DNA of 64,000 bases from Megalobrama amblycephala (GCF_018812025.1 NC_063054.1:26459856-26523855); one strand, 5' to 3'. Positions 1 through 11,617 are shown, counted from the first letter of the stretch. A program made the numbers and translations. Notes: generated by a model not told the origin, from the sequence alone.

Positions 1-955
1 GTTGGAACCGTAAGTCCTAAAATGCTAACTCGCTTCCAGGTTTTGCCTACAAAAATGCGTCATCCCTGAGGCACTCTATTAAGTCATGAAATAACCAAAA
101 AGGCAATTAAAGCTGCATGTGTTTAGGCCTATTTGATATATATATATGCGTCACATGTCTCTGGACTAAAATATTCTGCTATGTGAGATCACAGTATAAG
201 GCACAAGCTGATATGTCATTTTTTAATGCCTAATTAAATGTGAGAACTGTGCATTTGTACTAGAAGATGCTAATTTTGTGTTAATTTATAAAGTACAAAC
301 ATTTAACATCACATTTAAATGCATAATTAATTTTACATTCTAGCATTTATGTGCTGTTGACTTCCGCATCAGCAAATAGGAATTCAAAAGAGAACGCATT
401 TTTTTCCTTTGTAGGCCTACTGAGTTTAATTTAGGTATGATAGAACTAATGCAATTATTTATTTTGACAATATAGAAAGTTAAACATTTAGTGTTTACTT
501 TTTTGGTTAGTTTTTGAAACAGACAAACTCAGAATTGTTGAAGTTCATTGATTATACATAAATTCAATGAAGGTTGAATAATCTTTGAACTACAGTATGT
601 AGTTATCTGCATGTCTCATCCATTGAGATGCAACAATTGAGAACAAGCTATTGGGGGGTTTGAGAACCAGAACTGACTGAACAAGTTGAAATTTAGTTAT
701 AGTTTGAGCCCCTTTATTAATATGCCTGCAAGTGAGGAATGACTAAAAAAGAAAAGAAAAGAAAAGAAAAGAAAAGAAAAGAAAAGAAAAGAAAAGAAAA
801 GAAAAGAAAAGAAGGTCAAATTCACTCAGCATTCCAGGATCTATCTCACTACTAGGCTACAAACTAACTGCATTCAGTTGTGTTGTTGGCACAGTCCAGT
901 AGCTACATTATGTTCAGACTCATTTTTATGTTGAAATAATGAATATTTCTGGTTG
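1..955. other. Gene-free stretch with a dispersed-repeat fragment
   Basis: No ORF or splice-bounded exon stands out. Bases about 81-115 (AAGTCATGAAATAACC onward, ending ATTAAAGCTGC) are closely matched at about 10971-11006, with only a few mismatches. This marks a dispersed repeat, probably part of a hAT-like DNA element whose terminus may be the one at 956-1005. The remainder is AT-rich sequence with no recognisable feature. Confidence 0.5.
746..813. repeat. (AAAAG)n microsatellite
   Basis: About thirteen uninterrupted AAAAG pentamers directly readable in the sequence, flanked by unique AT-rich DNA. It is a simple sequence tract with no coding role and is likely to vary in length between individuals. 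Confidence 0.97.
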
Positions 956-1005
956 TTGGCCCCTGCCTGGCCACCCCTATAAAAGAAATCCTGGCTCCGT
1001 CACTG
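956..1005. mobile_element. hAT-like DNA transposon terminus
   Basis: Read on the minus strand this begins CAGTGACGGAGCCAGGATTT and continues into a GGGGTGGCC block. That resembles the CAGnGnCGGAnCnAGG terminal inverted repeats common to hAT-like non-autonomous elements in fish. Only one end is identified; the mate was not found nearby, so length and duplication are unknown. The family assignment is from general resemblance. Confidence 0.45.
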
Positions 1006-1103
1006 TTCTGGTGTGCGTCATTCAGCATGATTCCGCCTATCCTGCCTTCACTAACGGAAAGTTAATCGATAACAAATTGTGATTGGATGGTAATTTTGTT
1101 CTA

Positions 1104-1843
1104 CACTGTAAAAAATGACCATGATTTTAACAATAAAAGACTGTAAAAATGCTGCGGTGAAAAACTGTCAATTGGTTTACAGAAAGTTTCCATACTATAT
1201 ACGGTGAATAACTGTAATAGATCTAACGGTACATTTAATGTAATTTTTACGGTAAAATACTGTTAAAATCACCGTTTTTGGAAGTGAAAAATAACAATTC
1301 ATTGTAAAATTTACAGTGAAAAACCGTAAATTGACATTCCCACAATTCCCTGCGTGACACTTCACATTTGATATATTTTCGTTTCTTCTTAGTTTTTCTC
1401 ATTTTTTTTCTAATCAGTTATGTACATTAGGCTTTTATGTTACATCTAATGTTGTTAAATTAATATTTATTGCATTTTTAAAATTTCATGTTACCATGAT
1501 GGTGTTTAGTGTGTGTGTGAATGACACTGTGTGCACCTTCTATATATTAATATTGTCCTCCTCAGCTTGTGGAAAAGCTGCTTGTGATGAACTTTGATTC
1601 ATCATGTGACTCTTATCACCACTGTGTTTGGTGACTGTCAGTGTATTATAAAGGTACAAAACAGATATTAGTACTTCATTAGGTTGGTAAATTAACATTA
1701 TATCAGTTAATGAAATACGTTATTTTACCGTAAATTTAACAGATTTTTTTTTACGTTGCTACTGTATTTTTTACGGTAAAGTTCTGGCAACCACAGCTGC
1801 CATTTTTTTACCGTAAATTTTACTGGGATTTTTTTTTACAGTG
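1104..1843. mobile_element. 740-bp MITE with CACTGTAAAAAA termini, TA-flanked
   Basis: The left end CACTGTAAAAAA and the right end TTTTTTTTACAGTG are inverted repeats, and each is bounded by TA (1102-1103 and 1844-1845). This fits a TA target duplication as in Tc1/mariner-type non-autonomous elements. The interior carries many short ACGGTAAA / TTTACCGT motifs in both orientations (about 1225-1270 and 1725-1830), giving it strong potential to fold. No ORF is present, so movement would depend on a transposase supplied elsewhere. The same CACTGTAAAAAA end recurs at 17616, and a related TTTACAGTG end occurs at about 51770. Confidence 0.65.
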
Positions 1844-1998
1844 TACGACGAATTTGATTGGGCCGTTCTCGCATGACAGAGCACTACTACTACTCCTCGT
1901 TCTATCAGCCATAATGAAATTTTAGGAAAGATGAAATATGGGACAAAACATGATTTTTTTTCTTAACTAGTCGGGACACTAAAAATAGACCTGAAATA

Positions 1999-2039
1999 CC
2001 GAACTGTCCCGGAAAAAACAGGACACTTTGGTCACCCTG
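1999..2039. mobile_element. hAT-like terminus (CAGGGTGACC end)
   Basis: On the minus strand the segment starts CAGGGTGACCAAAGTGTCC and then runs into TTTTCCGGGACAG, a form typical of hAT-like termini in fish. The 740-bp MITE at 1104-1843 may be inserted within the body of this element. The other end was not located and no target duplication was confirmed. Confidence 0.4.
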
Positions 2040-4266
2040 AGATAGACAAATTAAGTCCCGCCCTACATTTTTTTTTTTCTAGTTTGAGAAGCCATTTCTC
2101 TCAGATATACATCACAGGGAAGAAAAGACTATTGTGACTCTTAAATTTGATACTGAAAAGTGTCATCTCTCATTCAATATTAATGAAAACGCATTTAGTA
2201 ATACATAGTAAGATGTGCCGTATATGTAGGCCTACCTGTGTGAAAGACTCTAAGCATCAAACAGAGCCTCTGGTGTGCTCTAAGTCTTATACATAAACTC
2301 CTTGGGTTCTTGTACCAGCTGACTGTGTGCTATAATAACAACCTGACTGGGGCAAATTGGCTTTTCAATAATGTGCAGTAGCTCACCTCTGGCATTTAAG
2401 CTGGTCTCCTTCAAGCTGCCACAGATGTGGGTCATCTGTATCCAGCATGAGAACATACAATATTTAAAACACACTCAAGCTTGCCTGAGTATAATGACAC
2501 ACAGATAAATGGGGCTATGGAAGTATATATATAGGCCTCAGAAAGGATTTTGAATAGATTGCGCTGAAAATGACCATGAGAAGTATGTGCGACTCCACAG
2601 GCGTCCTTGTAGCCATTGTCGTTTTCTTGCACTTATCTTTTGTTTGAAGTGCAAACATACAAAATGAATTTTAGGCATGTTTTTCTTTGCTTAAAATGAC
2701 GAGTACTTAAGTGTTTTTTAACTTGTCAAGTCATCTGATGTGTTAGCAGATGATTAATGATACTCTTCCAGTACCATTTTACTGGTCATGGTCTTTTTTC
2801 TCTTGCAAGATAGACGCATTCATCATTGCTGAAATCATTAACTATTATAATGGGTCACTCTCAGCAACAATCTCCTGTTGTATCAGGGTACTTCAATGTA
2901 ATCATATAACCACTACAGAATTGAATATCCTCTTTGACAGATACTGTAGCCTAACAAGCTTAGCTTGATTTGACTGATGGAGAACACAGCAGAGCAAATA
3001 CAGAAATGCAAATTCATTACTTAGTGCAAATAAAGGGAATCTGCTAAATGAAATCAATAAAGGGGAAGCGATATGATCATTATCAAGGGTAAATAAAGGG
3101 GACGTGAATGTGCCGTAATGGTTCTGCGTCTGAATAGAGAACAACAGACAGATTGTGCCTCTATTTGAGCTGTTGTCAGGATAATTACAAACTTCCTTTT
3201 GCCCACTGAGGCTTAGCACAAGTCCTCCTGACGTGCATTTCTCTCTTCCAGTGTCTCTCCATGACAGAGCGCTCTCATCTCTCATTCTGTTTTCATTCTG
3301 CCTGCCTCCTTTTTCATCAGTAGCATCAATTTATTATCAGATAAACAGAAACAGTCATTACATTACGTTCAAAGATCTGTTGGGATGATTGTTCAATTGA
3401 AAGTTGAAATATTATTGTAATCAATGGAAATTCATTGAGGGATTGCAATACAATCAGAAGCATTTTGAGTAGAAAAGCAAAATTATTGTATTTACACATA
3501 CTTTGTTCTTACAGCAAATCATACAGCAGAGAGGGAAATGCCACTCCATGCTGCTTTTCTTGATTGATCAACACACATGCACACACACACAATTACACAC
3601 TTTGACAATGTTGGCAAGCTAACAACTTAAATTTCTCTTTGCTTGAAATGGCTCATCATCATATTAATGGTTGAACAGATAAAATATGCCATATATTCTG
3701 CTGGGGCCCAAATTCCCAATGCTGAGTATTCAAACAGAGAGAAATTACAAAAAGAAAATCTCAGTTTTTCATTACATGTTTTTTTTTTGTCCTGATTCTT
3801 TTCAAATTCGCTATTCACTCCTCTCCTCTCCTGACACGCAGTAATATATCCAAGGCAAGTGCTGAATGCAAATCAACTTTTTCTTCTGTGAAATATGATA
3901 ATCTGTAAATTAGTAATAATTGGAACTGAGAAAATGTGGGCTGCTAAATGACTTGTCTAAACCATATGTGCATTAACAGAAAGAAGCACATTGACTTCAC
4001 CTTAACCTCATATTCACGCGCACACATGCACAAACACACACACTGGGCCCATCTGTACCACAGATAGGGTATTAAAAGACGGAAAATAAAATGAACATCT
4101 AACTGAATATTTCATTTAAATATTGTCAGAATGCCTTCATATGAAGGAGATCCCATTTCTCCCAGTATGCTATCTTAAATTTTGATGGACTTGGCACACT
4201 TTTGCATGTGAGAGATTTCCATGTGCTAAACTGTAAGAATTCTAACCAGAACAGGCAGTTCTCTCG
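2040..4266. other. Gene-free stretch, no recognised feature
   Basis: Ordinary AT-rich noncoding DNA. All open frames are short, lack domain-like composition and are not bounded by convincing splice sites. Short poly-T runs and small CA-rich runs (about 3575-3600, 4018-4042) are the only patterns seen. Confidence 0.6.
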
Positions 4267-4267
4267 C

Positions 4268-4271
4268 TCAC

Positions 4272-4366
<95 letters not shown>
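4268..4366. repeat. (CA)n microsatellite, about 99 bp
   Basis: Nearly pure CA dinucleotides, with one CG interruption near the left edge. Open frames crossing it encode only His-Thr or Cys-Val runs and are artefacts of the repeat. Confidence 0.97.
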
Positions 4367-4368
<2 letters not shown>

Positions 4369-4574
4369 CTTTTTTTCTTGTGCACTATGTGACTGGTGAT
4401 GGAAATCAGCACTTGTCATATAAATGGCCCTTTATCAGGAAAATATGCCATTTATGCCTGAAATCTTCAGGATTTTTTAATCATTTGATATGAAAAGGTT
4501 ACTGCTGAACTTCCAAGAAATCATATTTTCCCACCTGTGGTCAAAAGTACCAGGACCATAACCAGCATATATAC

Positions 4575-4840
4575 AGGACAATACATGCAAAAATTGTAGC
4601 TTTAGGGGTGCAACAGCTTGTCCCTAGGGCAGTACCCTTAAAGGTACAAATATTTCTCTTATCTACCCCTAGAAGTTGCATATTAGTACTTTAGAGTAGT
4701 AATATGGACCCTTAAGGTACCACTATCAACTATTTTGGAGTAAATAAGGTACAAAGTAGTTCATTTTAAAGGCACTGCCTCAGTGATAAGATGTAATACT
4801 GCTAAAAGGTAAAATTTTTGCACATTATTTCTGAGTGTAT
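4575..4840. repeat. Dispersed repeat with GGTAC/CCCTTAAGG motifs
   Basis: The segment holds repeated AAGGTAC and GGTACC motifs, with CCCTTAAAGGTAC at about 4637 and CCCTTAAGGTACC at about 4710. These resemble an abundant fish intergenic repeat in which AGGTAC-like units are iterated. No clear terminal repeat or duplication was found. Family identity is an impression only. Confidence 0.4.
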
Positions 4841-4865
4841 ATTGGGGGACCATCACAGTTTCACT

Positions 4866-4867
<2 letters not shown>

Positions 4868-4944
<77 letters not shown>
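4868..4944. repeat. (TA)n microsatellite, about 77 bp
   Basis: Uninterrupted TA dinucleotides directly visible. Such tracts in fish often sit at transposon edges, but no flanking terminus was identified here. Confidence 0.97.
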
Positions 4945-4946
<2 letters not shown>

Positions 4947-5079
4947 AAATAAATATTAATCACTCATTTATTCAAACCTGTTTATAATGCCAACCCTGTA
5001 ACATTAAAAATATGTAATTGAATGTTACAGGACTGGGGGCATTGCAAAAAAAGGCTTATTAGCAAATATCATCACATCA

Positions 5080-5492
5080 CATCATATTTATAAGTAATGT
5101 TATAATGGTTTTTTCTTTTTCAAACAGAAGCAAGTTTGGTAACACTTTATTTCGATATTCGACTTTAGACATTCTACTAACTATAAGTAACTTTGCAACT
5201 ACAACTACATTAGGTTATTAGACAGTCTGCTTAATATCTGCTAACACTTTATTTTGATGCTCCCCAGCAGACATTTAAACTTTGCAAGAACATGTCAACT
5301 TATTCTACTAACCCGAACCCTGACATAACCCTAACCTAACAGTCTACTAATACTCTAATGAGAGTTAGTTGACATGTAGTTACAAGTTAACAAGCATTAA
5401 TTATTTATAGAAGGCTATCGAAATAAAGTGTTACCAAACTTTCTTCTGTTTGAAAAAGAAAAAAACATTAAACATTACTTCCAAATATGATG
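5080..5492. mobile_element. 413-bp foldback element with long (~75 bp) inverted arms
   Basis: The left arm (about 5080-5158) and right arm (about 5415-5492) are imperfect reverse complements. Shared landmarks in order from each end are CATCATATTT, AAGTAATGTT, TTTTTTCTTTTTCAAACAG, AAGTTTGGTAACAC and TTTATTTCGAT. The core TGGTAACACTTTATTTCGAT is a well-known motif of teleost MITEs, and a relative (TAACACTTTATTTTGATG) recurs inside the loop near 5243. No ORF is present. It could be a MITE or a DNA foldback element; no target duplication could be assigned. Confidence 0.65.
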
Positions 5493-7090
5493 TCAGAAAG
5501 ATAAAATCCATTAAAATGTATTGGTGATGAATGAGGACATGCTGACAGCTCAAATCAAATTATCATTTTATTTTAACATTTCTTCCACCTTTCTTTTTTT
5601 AATCTATCAGCTGAGAGTTAAATATATCCAATAATGTGACTAAGTTCACTACTGTTAATTACTTGAGTAGTGTAATTTCTGATTCAACCAAATTATACAC
5701 CTTTTTGAAAGATCAACTCTGACAGGAAAGGTAAAATATTTCTTTGTATCTTACCTTAAAACAAATTAGCTGATGTTAAGGTGGTAATGATTATAGTGAA
5801 AAAAAGATGAACAGTTGTCCATGCAAGTATTTTTTATATATTTTTTATTATATTCAACTGTCCAGGGTATTTCAGTGCCTTCGGCCTGAGGCTTGCTGGG
5901 ATAGGCTCCAGCCCTCCCCTGTGACCCTAAAGAGGATTAAGAAGTATAGAAGATGGATAGCTGGATGTATTATATTTTGCTGATGCAAATACTGGTGTAA
6001 TACGTATCTCACGCTCACTGAGGGGAAGCTAAACAAATGTTTGAATAATAAAGCTTTATGAGCAGTATAATGCAATACTTTACACATAATACAGCAGAGA
6101 TTGTATTATCAAGCATCATCTCAATATGAAGTTTTGTTGCCAACATATAATTTAATATCAATTCATTCAAAGCAATATTGCGCTCATGTAATCTTAAAAG
6201 CATCAAATATGAGTTTCCATCAAAATGAAACTGGGAGCTAATCTAACTAAACTGTAATCTTAGATTCATTCTGATAAATATCTCTTGCAGTTGGAAGTCA
6301 GCTTATGGATAGTTTCCTGACAGGCATCTTTTCACCCAAATAGAAGTGGCTTCAATACCCCTGGCAACATATTCTTTGAAAAGGACTGATTAAATGTCAG
6401 CAATTTGAGTTAGCCATTTAACTGCATTGCTTTGTCTGTTTTGTCCCAGTTAATCATGTTTTCCACCCCAGAAATCACCAATAGCCTGCTATGAGTTACT
6501 GATAAAAAGAATGGAAAAGGAAGAGGAAAATATTCAAATGAAAATGGCCTTCTGCTATTGAGGGTTCAACAGGCCATATTCAAATAAAGACCTTCTAATT
6601 ACTATGACGTTTTAATCTGTTATTATCTTTCATGTCCCATTTCACAATAACTGTTAGCAGTGCTTTAGTGAATTAGCAGTTTATAAATATGTAATTTCTG
6701 TTCTAAGAAGATGTAGAAGCAGGATGATACTGGAGGAAAGTAAAGGTATTTGTTGACTGAGTGTATAATACATGCAAGGCATACTTAACATGTGGCTTAT
6801 TAGTGCTGGCACAGTGGATTAAGACTTAAAACTAAAGCTTGATTTCACTTTGAGCAGTTCTCTTAATTAGAGCAGCATGTCACTGAACTGAAAAAAAATT
6901 ACATTTTCATAAACAAACTGCGCCACTCTAATTTGTGTTGCAGAGATTGTTCTAGTGATTTGGATTGTTCTGTATCACACATTAACTCGATAAAAGGATG
7001 CTGAATGTTATCACACTTAGCATTCTAGAGTCAATATGTTTTCTTTTTAATTAGTCATGTTTTAAAATCTGATTACAGTAAATTAATTCA
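5493..7090. other. Gene-free stretch apart from a LINE-2-like tail
   Basis: AT-rich noncoding sequence with no protein-like ORF. The only recognisable item is the L2-like tail at 5884-5967. The 6300-7080 portion looks single-copy and could hold conserved noncoding elements, but nothing in the bases alone proves that. Confidence 0.5.
5884..5967 (+). mobile_element. LINE-2/L2-derived 3' tail fragment
   Basis: GCTTGCTGGGATAGGCTCC followed by a CCAGCCCTCCCCTGTGACCC block, AGGATTAAGAAGTATAGAAG and a GATGGATAGCTGGATG tail matches the pattern of teleost L2-type LINE and L2-tailed SINE 3' ends (GGATAAGCGGTATAGAAAATGGATGG-like). It is about 85 bp, 5'-truncated and diverged, as expected for an old retroposed fragment. 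Confidence 0.6.
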
Positions 7091-8130
7091 TTTCATACTA
7101 CGGTGCTGTTGAATGCTCGAATCTGACTGGTTGATCAACGTTCTAAGGTGTGCATTGCAAGTATTTTCAGGGAAACGCACGGCTAAAGTAGTTCTAGCAG
7201 GTCTTGACCGCATTACAGTTACATATCACTTCGCCAAATGATTTCAGTTATTTCAAAAAGTCCTTACAGCCTATAACAGAAAAAGAGCCAAAACCCACAA
7301 CGACACCGACCAAGAAAATAAATATAGTAAACTATAGGATGAAAACGACAAATTAGTGTCATGTTTTTTTCCACAAAATACGTTTTATTGTGTCCTGAAA
7401 GCGCATCCTCTCTCTCGCTCTCTCTCAAACGTACACACGCACTGTATAACGTTAGTATATGGACCTATGATATGGACACACTCGCACAGAAACGTTTTGT
7501 CAGCGCTGCTCTGATGAATTAATCAGTAAAATGACTCACCAGCGAGGTAATAACTGTGCGATTCTTGAGGTAGATAAACTTATGATAAACTTTCGCTATT
7601 AGTAGAGACAGTTCTGCCGTGAGAGAGGCACAGACACTCAGGTAGTATTCACATATCTCACTCTCTCTCTCTCTACGTTAATAACTGTATCAACGGTATT
7701 GTTCTGCTCTCAAGGCTCAAGCCTCCGTTACTAGTTCTACCAGAAAGACTCGGGAGGCAAGATAACGGAACACTGATATTTATTACCAAACAGCAAGCAG
7801 AATATATAAGGTTAATGATCTTTGGCGTAGACCCCGTCCGTAGCTCACGTCCTGAGGGTTGGAGACTTTGCATTTCCTGCCTGAAGCTGAAGGCAGGGGC
7901 GTAGCCAACCCCCGGGGAGTATGGACAGGGACCATCCTGGTGGTGGTGGGGAGGATGGAGGTGAAAGTTCGCGTCAGCATCTGCGAACTCAGACAAGTGT
8001 AAGTACCAATCTTTTATACTCCAAGTGTTAGATAATGATTGGTTAGATCTGAATTAATAAGTGACGTAACATTTGAGTCTTCCCGGCAGAACTTGCGCTA
8101 GAGCTTCATTTCTGAAATGACGTTTTGGAA

Positions 8131-8644
8131 TTGACCCTTCGCAAAGACCCGCCCCTCTTAGTTACTGTTGCTTTGTCCGACAAGCCATGGCGCTGTCAGG
8201 CCACACAGAGTGAAAAATACATCGCGGAGTAAAGAGGACACTGACAACACGTCGACAGACAAGACAGAGCAGGTTACTTATGATATTAAACAAAGTCCCA
8301 GCTTTCAAATTGTGTGAATTTTTTTAAAGAAATTCGAACAATAAAAACCGTTTTGTGGCTCTTTAAAGTGTTGTGACAGATTGCTGTAGTGCCTCAGCTC
8401 AGCTCGTGAACCGATCATCTCTTCCTACTAGTTAATTTATAGCATCAAATAAACATGAATGAACATGAGAAAAAAATGTTGTTTAAAACGCAGAAAGACG
8501 TAAATACACACCTTTTTTCAAGTTCAAGTCCACTGAGGTTAATCTTCTAACTCCTGACTGCTTTGTCTGACAAAATGGCGGATTCGGATTCGGCATTATG
8601 ATTGGTTAGATCGCTTGTCAATCAAACTCCCAGCGAAGGGTCAA
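8131..8644. mobile_element. Element with TTGACCCTTCGC inverted termini
   Basis: AATTGACCCTTCGC (8129-8142) and GCGAAGGGTCAATT (8633-8646) are perfect 14-bp reverse complements enclosing about 490 bp. The inside has G+C-rich segments near both ends and a CCAATCA-type motif near 8600, but no ORF. It looks like a small non-autonomous DNA transposon nested in the 7091-8930 block. A target duplication was not resolved, so the superfamily is open. Confidence 0.55.
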
Positions 8645-8782
8645 TTAGCAATGGAGGCTTGGGATGAAATGGGTAAGAAATTAGTCCCACACACAAGAGT
8701 GTTTTAAGGACAAAAACCTGACAAATGCCTTGAAATACACCATCGAAACAGTGTCTTGAGGTGTGGTAACCGTAGTATACGT

Positions 8783-8922
8783 GGAATAATTGACTCCGGG
8801 CCTTTAAATTCTTAGAAAATAATGAACACCCGAGGATACTCCGCTTTGCGTCATGGCCGCATTACCACCTCGGGTGTGTCCATTATTTTCTAAGAATTTA
8901 ATGGCCTGGAGTCAATTATTCC
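8783..8922. repeat. Long hairpin (about 53-bp arms, 32-nt loop)
   Basis: The left arm 8783-8835 (GGAATAATTGACTCC to ACACCCGAGG) and right arm 8868-8922 (CCTCGGGTGTG to GGAGTCAATTATTCC) are near-perfect reverse complements. The loop contains a GCGTCATGGCCGC segment. Such structures are typical ends or bodies of foldback-type DNA elements. Confidence 0.8.
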
Positions 8923-8989
8923 TTATGTGACTTGATTTATTGGGGGAAATTCTTTCATTCTGGAATGCAACAACAATTATTGTAAAACA

Positions 8990-9262
8990 GGTGCACTCTA
9001 GGTGTCACCCGGTGGTGATATTACCAAGTACAACATGTTCCTGGATCAACATCTTTGTTGGTCCTGAAACAACATTCCAATCAACCAATCAGATTGGAAG
9101 GACAAGTTTAGAGTTTATGGCAAGTTTAAGCTTACAACCAGGGTTTAGTGCTTCTACATCAGTGTTATTCACCTATCATTTCCCTCTGATTTTTTGGGAT
9201 GATATGGGTAGTTCCAGGATCAACAACATACATTAATCCAGGAACATCTTCGCAAAATCATG
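8990..9262 (+). repeat. Dispersed repeat, copy 1 (inverted partner at 30335-30612)
   Basis: The core CCAAGTACAACATGTTCC, then TGGATCAACATCTTTGTTGG and CAACATTCC is repeated in reverse orientation at about 30540-30596. GATCAAC/GTTGATC motifs occur near both ends of each copy, suggesting terminal or subterminal inverted repeats of a non-autonomous element. No coding sequence. Confidence 0.6.
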
Positions 9263-9474
9263 GTGACTGTCTGCCAGTCTACCATGAGAAGGGGTAATTT
9301 TGTGTGGTGGTGAGAAATTAGTTTATTTTCTGTTGTTTGAAAGTCATAAAGCCTGAATTTACATGTAGGCATGTCAAGAGTTTCTTTGTCATCTTCACTC
9401 CACTCTTTGCTTCAGATAAGGCACTTAAAGGCAGTGCCTTTTAATATTCACAATGGTTAGACACTTAAAGTGTC

Positions 9475-9499
9475 AAAAAAAAAAAAAAAAAAAAAAAAA
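9475..9499. repeat. Poly-A tract
   Basis: Twenty-five consecutive A residues. They follow a segment in which GGCACTTAAAGG and TGCCTTTTAA are near mirror images. This could be a retroposed tail, but no retrogene body is visible upstream. Confidence 0.9.
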
Positions 9500-9593
9500 C
9501 ATAAAAAAATACCTAGGACTGACCATTTGGTGTTGAGAAGCAAGAAAGTGAGTGAGAGAAAGAGAGAGAGACCAAAAGAAAGGAATTTCTTTT

Positions 9594-9720
9594 TGTACGA
9601 TTTGTCTAAACCCCAGTAACGGGTAGGTTTAGGGGCGGGGTTAGGGGTAGGTAATTCGTATGAATTCATACGAATTAGCCACCTCGTAAAATACGCACGA
9701 ATTGCCGTGAGATCAGGTTG
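9594..9720. repeat. Dispersed repeat with ATTCGTATGAATTCATACGAAT palindrome region
   Basis: The segment has GGGTAGGTTTAGGGGCGGGG-type sequence followed by a perfect 24-bp palindrome centred at about 9662 on GAATTC, then CGTAAAATACGCACGAATTG. These blocks recur in cyprinid intergenic DNA. One-sided and without duplications, so treated as an element fragment. Confidence 0.45.
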
Positions 9721-9856
9721 GAACATCACAAAGTAATATATTTGATTAGTGACCTAGACATACTGCAGAATTCATGTCATTCTTTGTTTTACATTTTTTT
9801 AAATGCCCCCAAAAAAGAAAGAAGCATTACATGGTTGAGATTTTTGGACCTTGCTC

Positions 9857-11208
9857 ATGCCCGTAGGCAGGGGGGGTTCGGGTGGTTCGAACGAACCCCC
9901 CCTCACTGCCAAAGGTCCAGAATTTAAGTCGGGTTTTTTTTTTTTTTTTATGTGATTATTGTCATCATTGTTTTAATCAATGCTTGTGACAAATATTCTG
10001 GGTTGCTGTTTCAAATTAATATGATACATTATTGTAGCTGGACGTGTGTGTGTGTGCCGCGCGTACAGTTCACAGAGAGTTCTCGCAATACACTTTTCAA
10101 AGCAACGGTGAAGAAGCATCGCCTCTGAATGATGGGGGGTAGGGGTTATATATATATATATATATATTATTTATATTTAATTAAAAGGATTTCTATATTT
10201 TCTCCACTCAATAGTCTACAATATAATAGCCATATAAGTGTAGCGTAATTATACTAATAAAACATAGTGGGATATTCAGTGATATTGGCTGTGCAATATC
10301 GACTTTTGTGATTGGCCAATACCGGCAGACTGGAGCCAGTGGAAATGCTTCTCCTTCGGTGCGCGTCTTATTCATCTGAGAACTTCAAAGCAAATTATCT
10401 GGAATGATTAGTATATTGATTTACGATGCCTATGTGAGAGTGTTATGTCTGCACATGGGCGTCGTCGGAACCATTGTATGTGGGTGGGACAAGAGTCAAG
10501 ACCCACCCACTTTTTAAGACCAATGATATTGGACCCACTCACTTTTACCGTCTCTAATTCAGCATTTGTCTAATCCCCCTCAGGTGATGCTACTCCACAA
10601 ACCACCAACAGAGCATAAAAAATACCAAAAATAAAAATACTTTTTTAAAACATCGCCAAGTAAAACGCTGCGTTTATATAGAACTGTCTCTTTACGACCA
10701 CCACAAACGGGACACTTTTCCGACTTCGCCTCAGCGCCAGCCGCAAGTCAAACGAGTAGCTTCAGCTGAACAACAGTCAGATGAGATGTCGTCAGGCTAT
10801 GTCAGTAAAACTCCAATCAGCCGTTAGGCTATAGCCTACTGTGCTCGAAGCGTGAACTCAAGAATTGCTCGCGCAAATGCGCCGGCGCGCGCTGCATATT
10901 ACTTTATTATGGGAAAACTAAAGCGCTAAAGAAACTACGGGCATGCACCGTCGTTATTCTGTTGTAAATGAAGTCATGAAATGACCAAACATGCGATTAA
11001 AGCTGCCTCAAAACTGTGCATGTATGTATGTATTTGTTGACATGGTTTTAAAGCTATTGTTATCCAATTTGTTGGCCTTAAAACTTCTTAAAATGCATAT
11101 ATGTACACCAAGGAAATCACAATTTTCTCGGGGGGGCATGCCCCCGAACCCCCCTAGCATAAAACATTTTCTGACCTCGGTAAATATAAAACCCTGCGTA
11201 CGGCCCTG
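9857..11208. mobile_element. hAT-like non-autonomous element cluster (CCCGTAGGCAGG termini)
   Basis: The left end GCCCGTAGGCAGGGGGGGTT and the right end, read inverted, CAGGGCCGTACGCAGGG are similar hAT-like terminal sequences (CAGGnCCGTAGCCAGG type). Each is followed by C- or G-runs with GAACCCCCC. The interior includes another candidate terminus near 10455-10520 (GTGGGTGGGAC / GACCCACCCAC), a (TA)n tract at 10147-10168, and the repeat shared with 81-115. No intact transposase. Probably several nested insertions; boundaries are approximate. Confidence 0.4.
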
Positions 11209-11574
11209 CTTCTTTTCTAGCTAACGAAATCAAAGTAATCGTGTATTTCTCCAGTTGTGCGCTCTTTGGGATTAACTTTGTATGCACTGTGTGATCGATG
11301 TGTGAAAATAAATGGGAGCAAAAACGCTCCCATATATAACGATATATATATAATTGCATAAAAAATACAAAAAAAAAAAAAAAATTAAAAATGGTACATG
11401 AGGAAGCAATTTGACAAAATGCAGTAAATATTTTTGGTGCATCAAAATGCGTGCTCGTTATATACCAGCAGACAAGCTAATCCAGCACAAATTAGTGCAT
11501 AAAAGGTCACCAAAATGAAGTATTTGAACCTCATAACAAAAGGAGGAGAAAAATTGCAAAAAGGTCCACTTTTT

Positions 11575-11617
11575 GAAAAAAAGAACCCCCCCCTTTCAAT
11601 AGGCTGGCTACGGACCT
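11575..11617. mobile_element. Additional hAT-like terminus
   Basis: AAAAGAACCCCCCCCTTTC followed by GGCTGGCTACGGACCTG, read inverted, starts CAGGTCCGTAGCCAGCC. It is a third copy of the same terminus type as at 9857 and 11208. It may be the true right end of the larger element, with 11208 an internal nested end. Confidence 0.4.

Larger units (their letters stand above)
7091..8930. mobile_element. Composite DNA-transposon-derived block
   Basis: The block begins with a GTGCTGTTGAATGCTCGAAT motif (from about 7101) and ends in the long hairpin at 8783-8922. It has higher GC than its surroundings and contains nested repeats, including a TTGACCCTTCGC-bounded element (8131-8644) and a GGGGCGTAGCC hAT-like motif near 7896. 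No intact transposase ORF is present. The outer boundaries are approximate, and whether it is one element or several stacked insertions cannot be decided by eye. Confidence 0.4.

Noticed and set aside
4126..4419. Open frames across the CA tract on both strands
   Set aside because: They encode only Cys-Val or His-Thr repeats produced by the dinucleotide array.
5310..5340. CCCTAACC-like runs as telomere sequence
   Set aside because: Only one or two imperfect units; similar runs near 25436, 30400 and 56400 belong to dispersed repeats.
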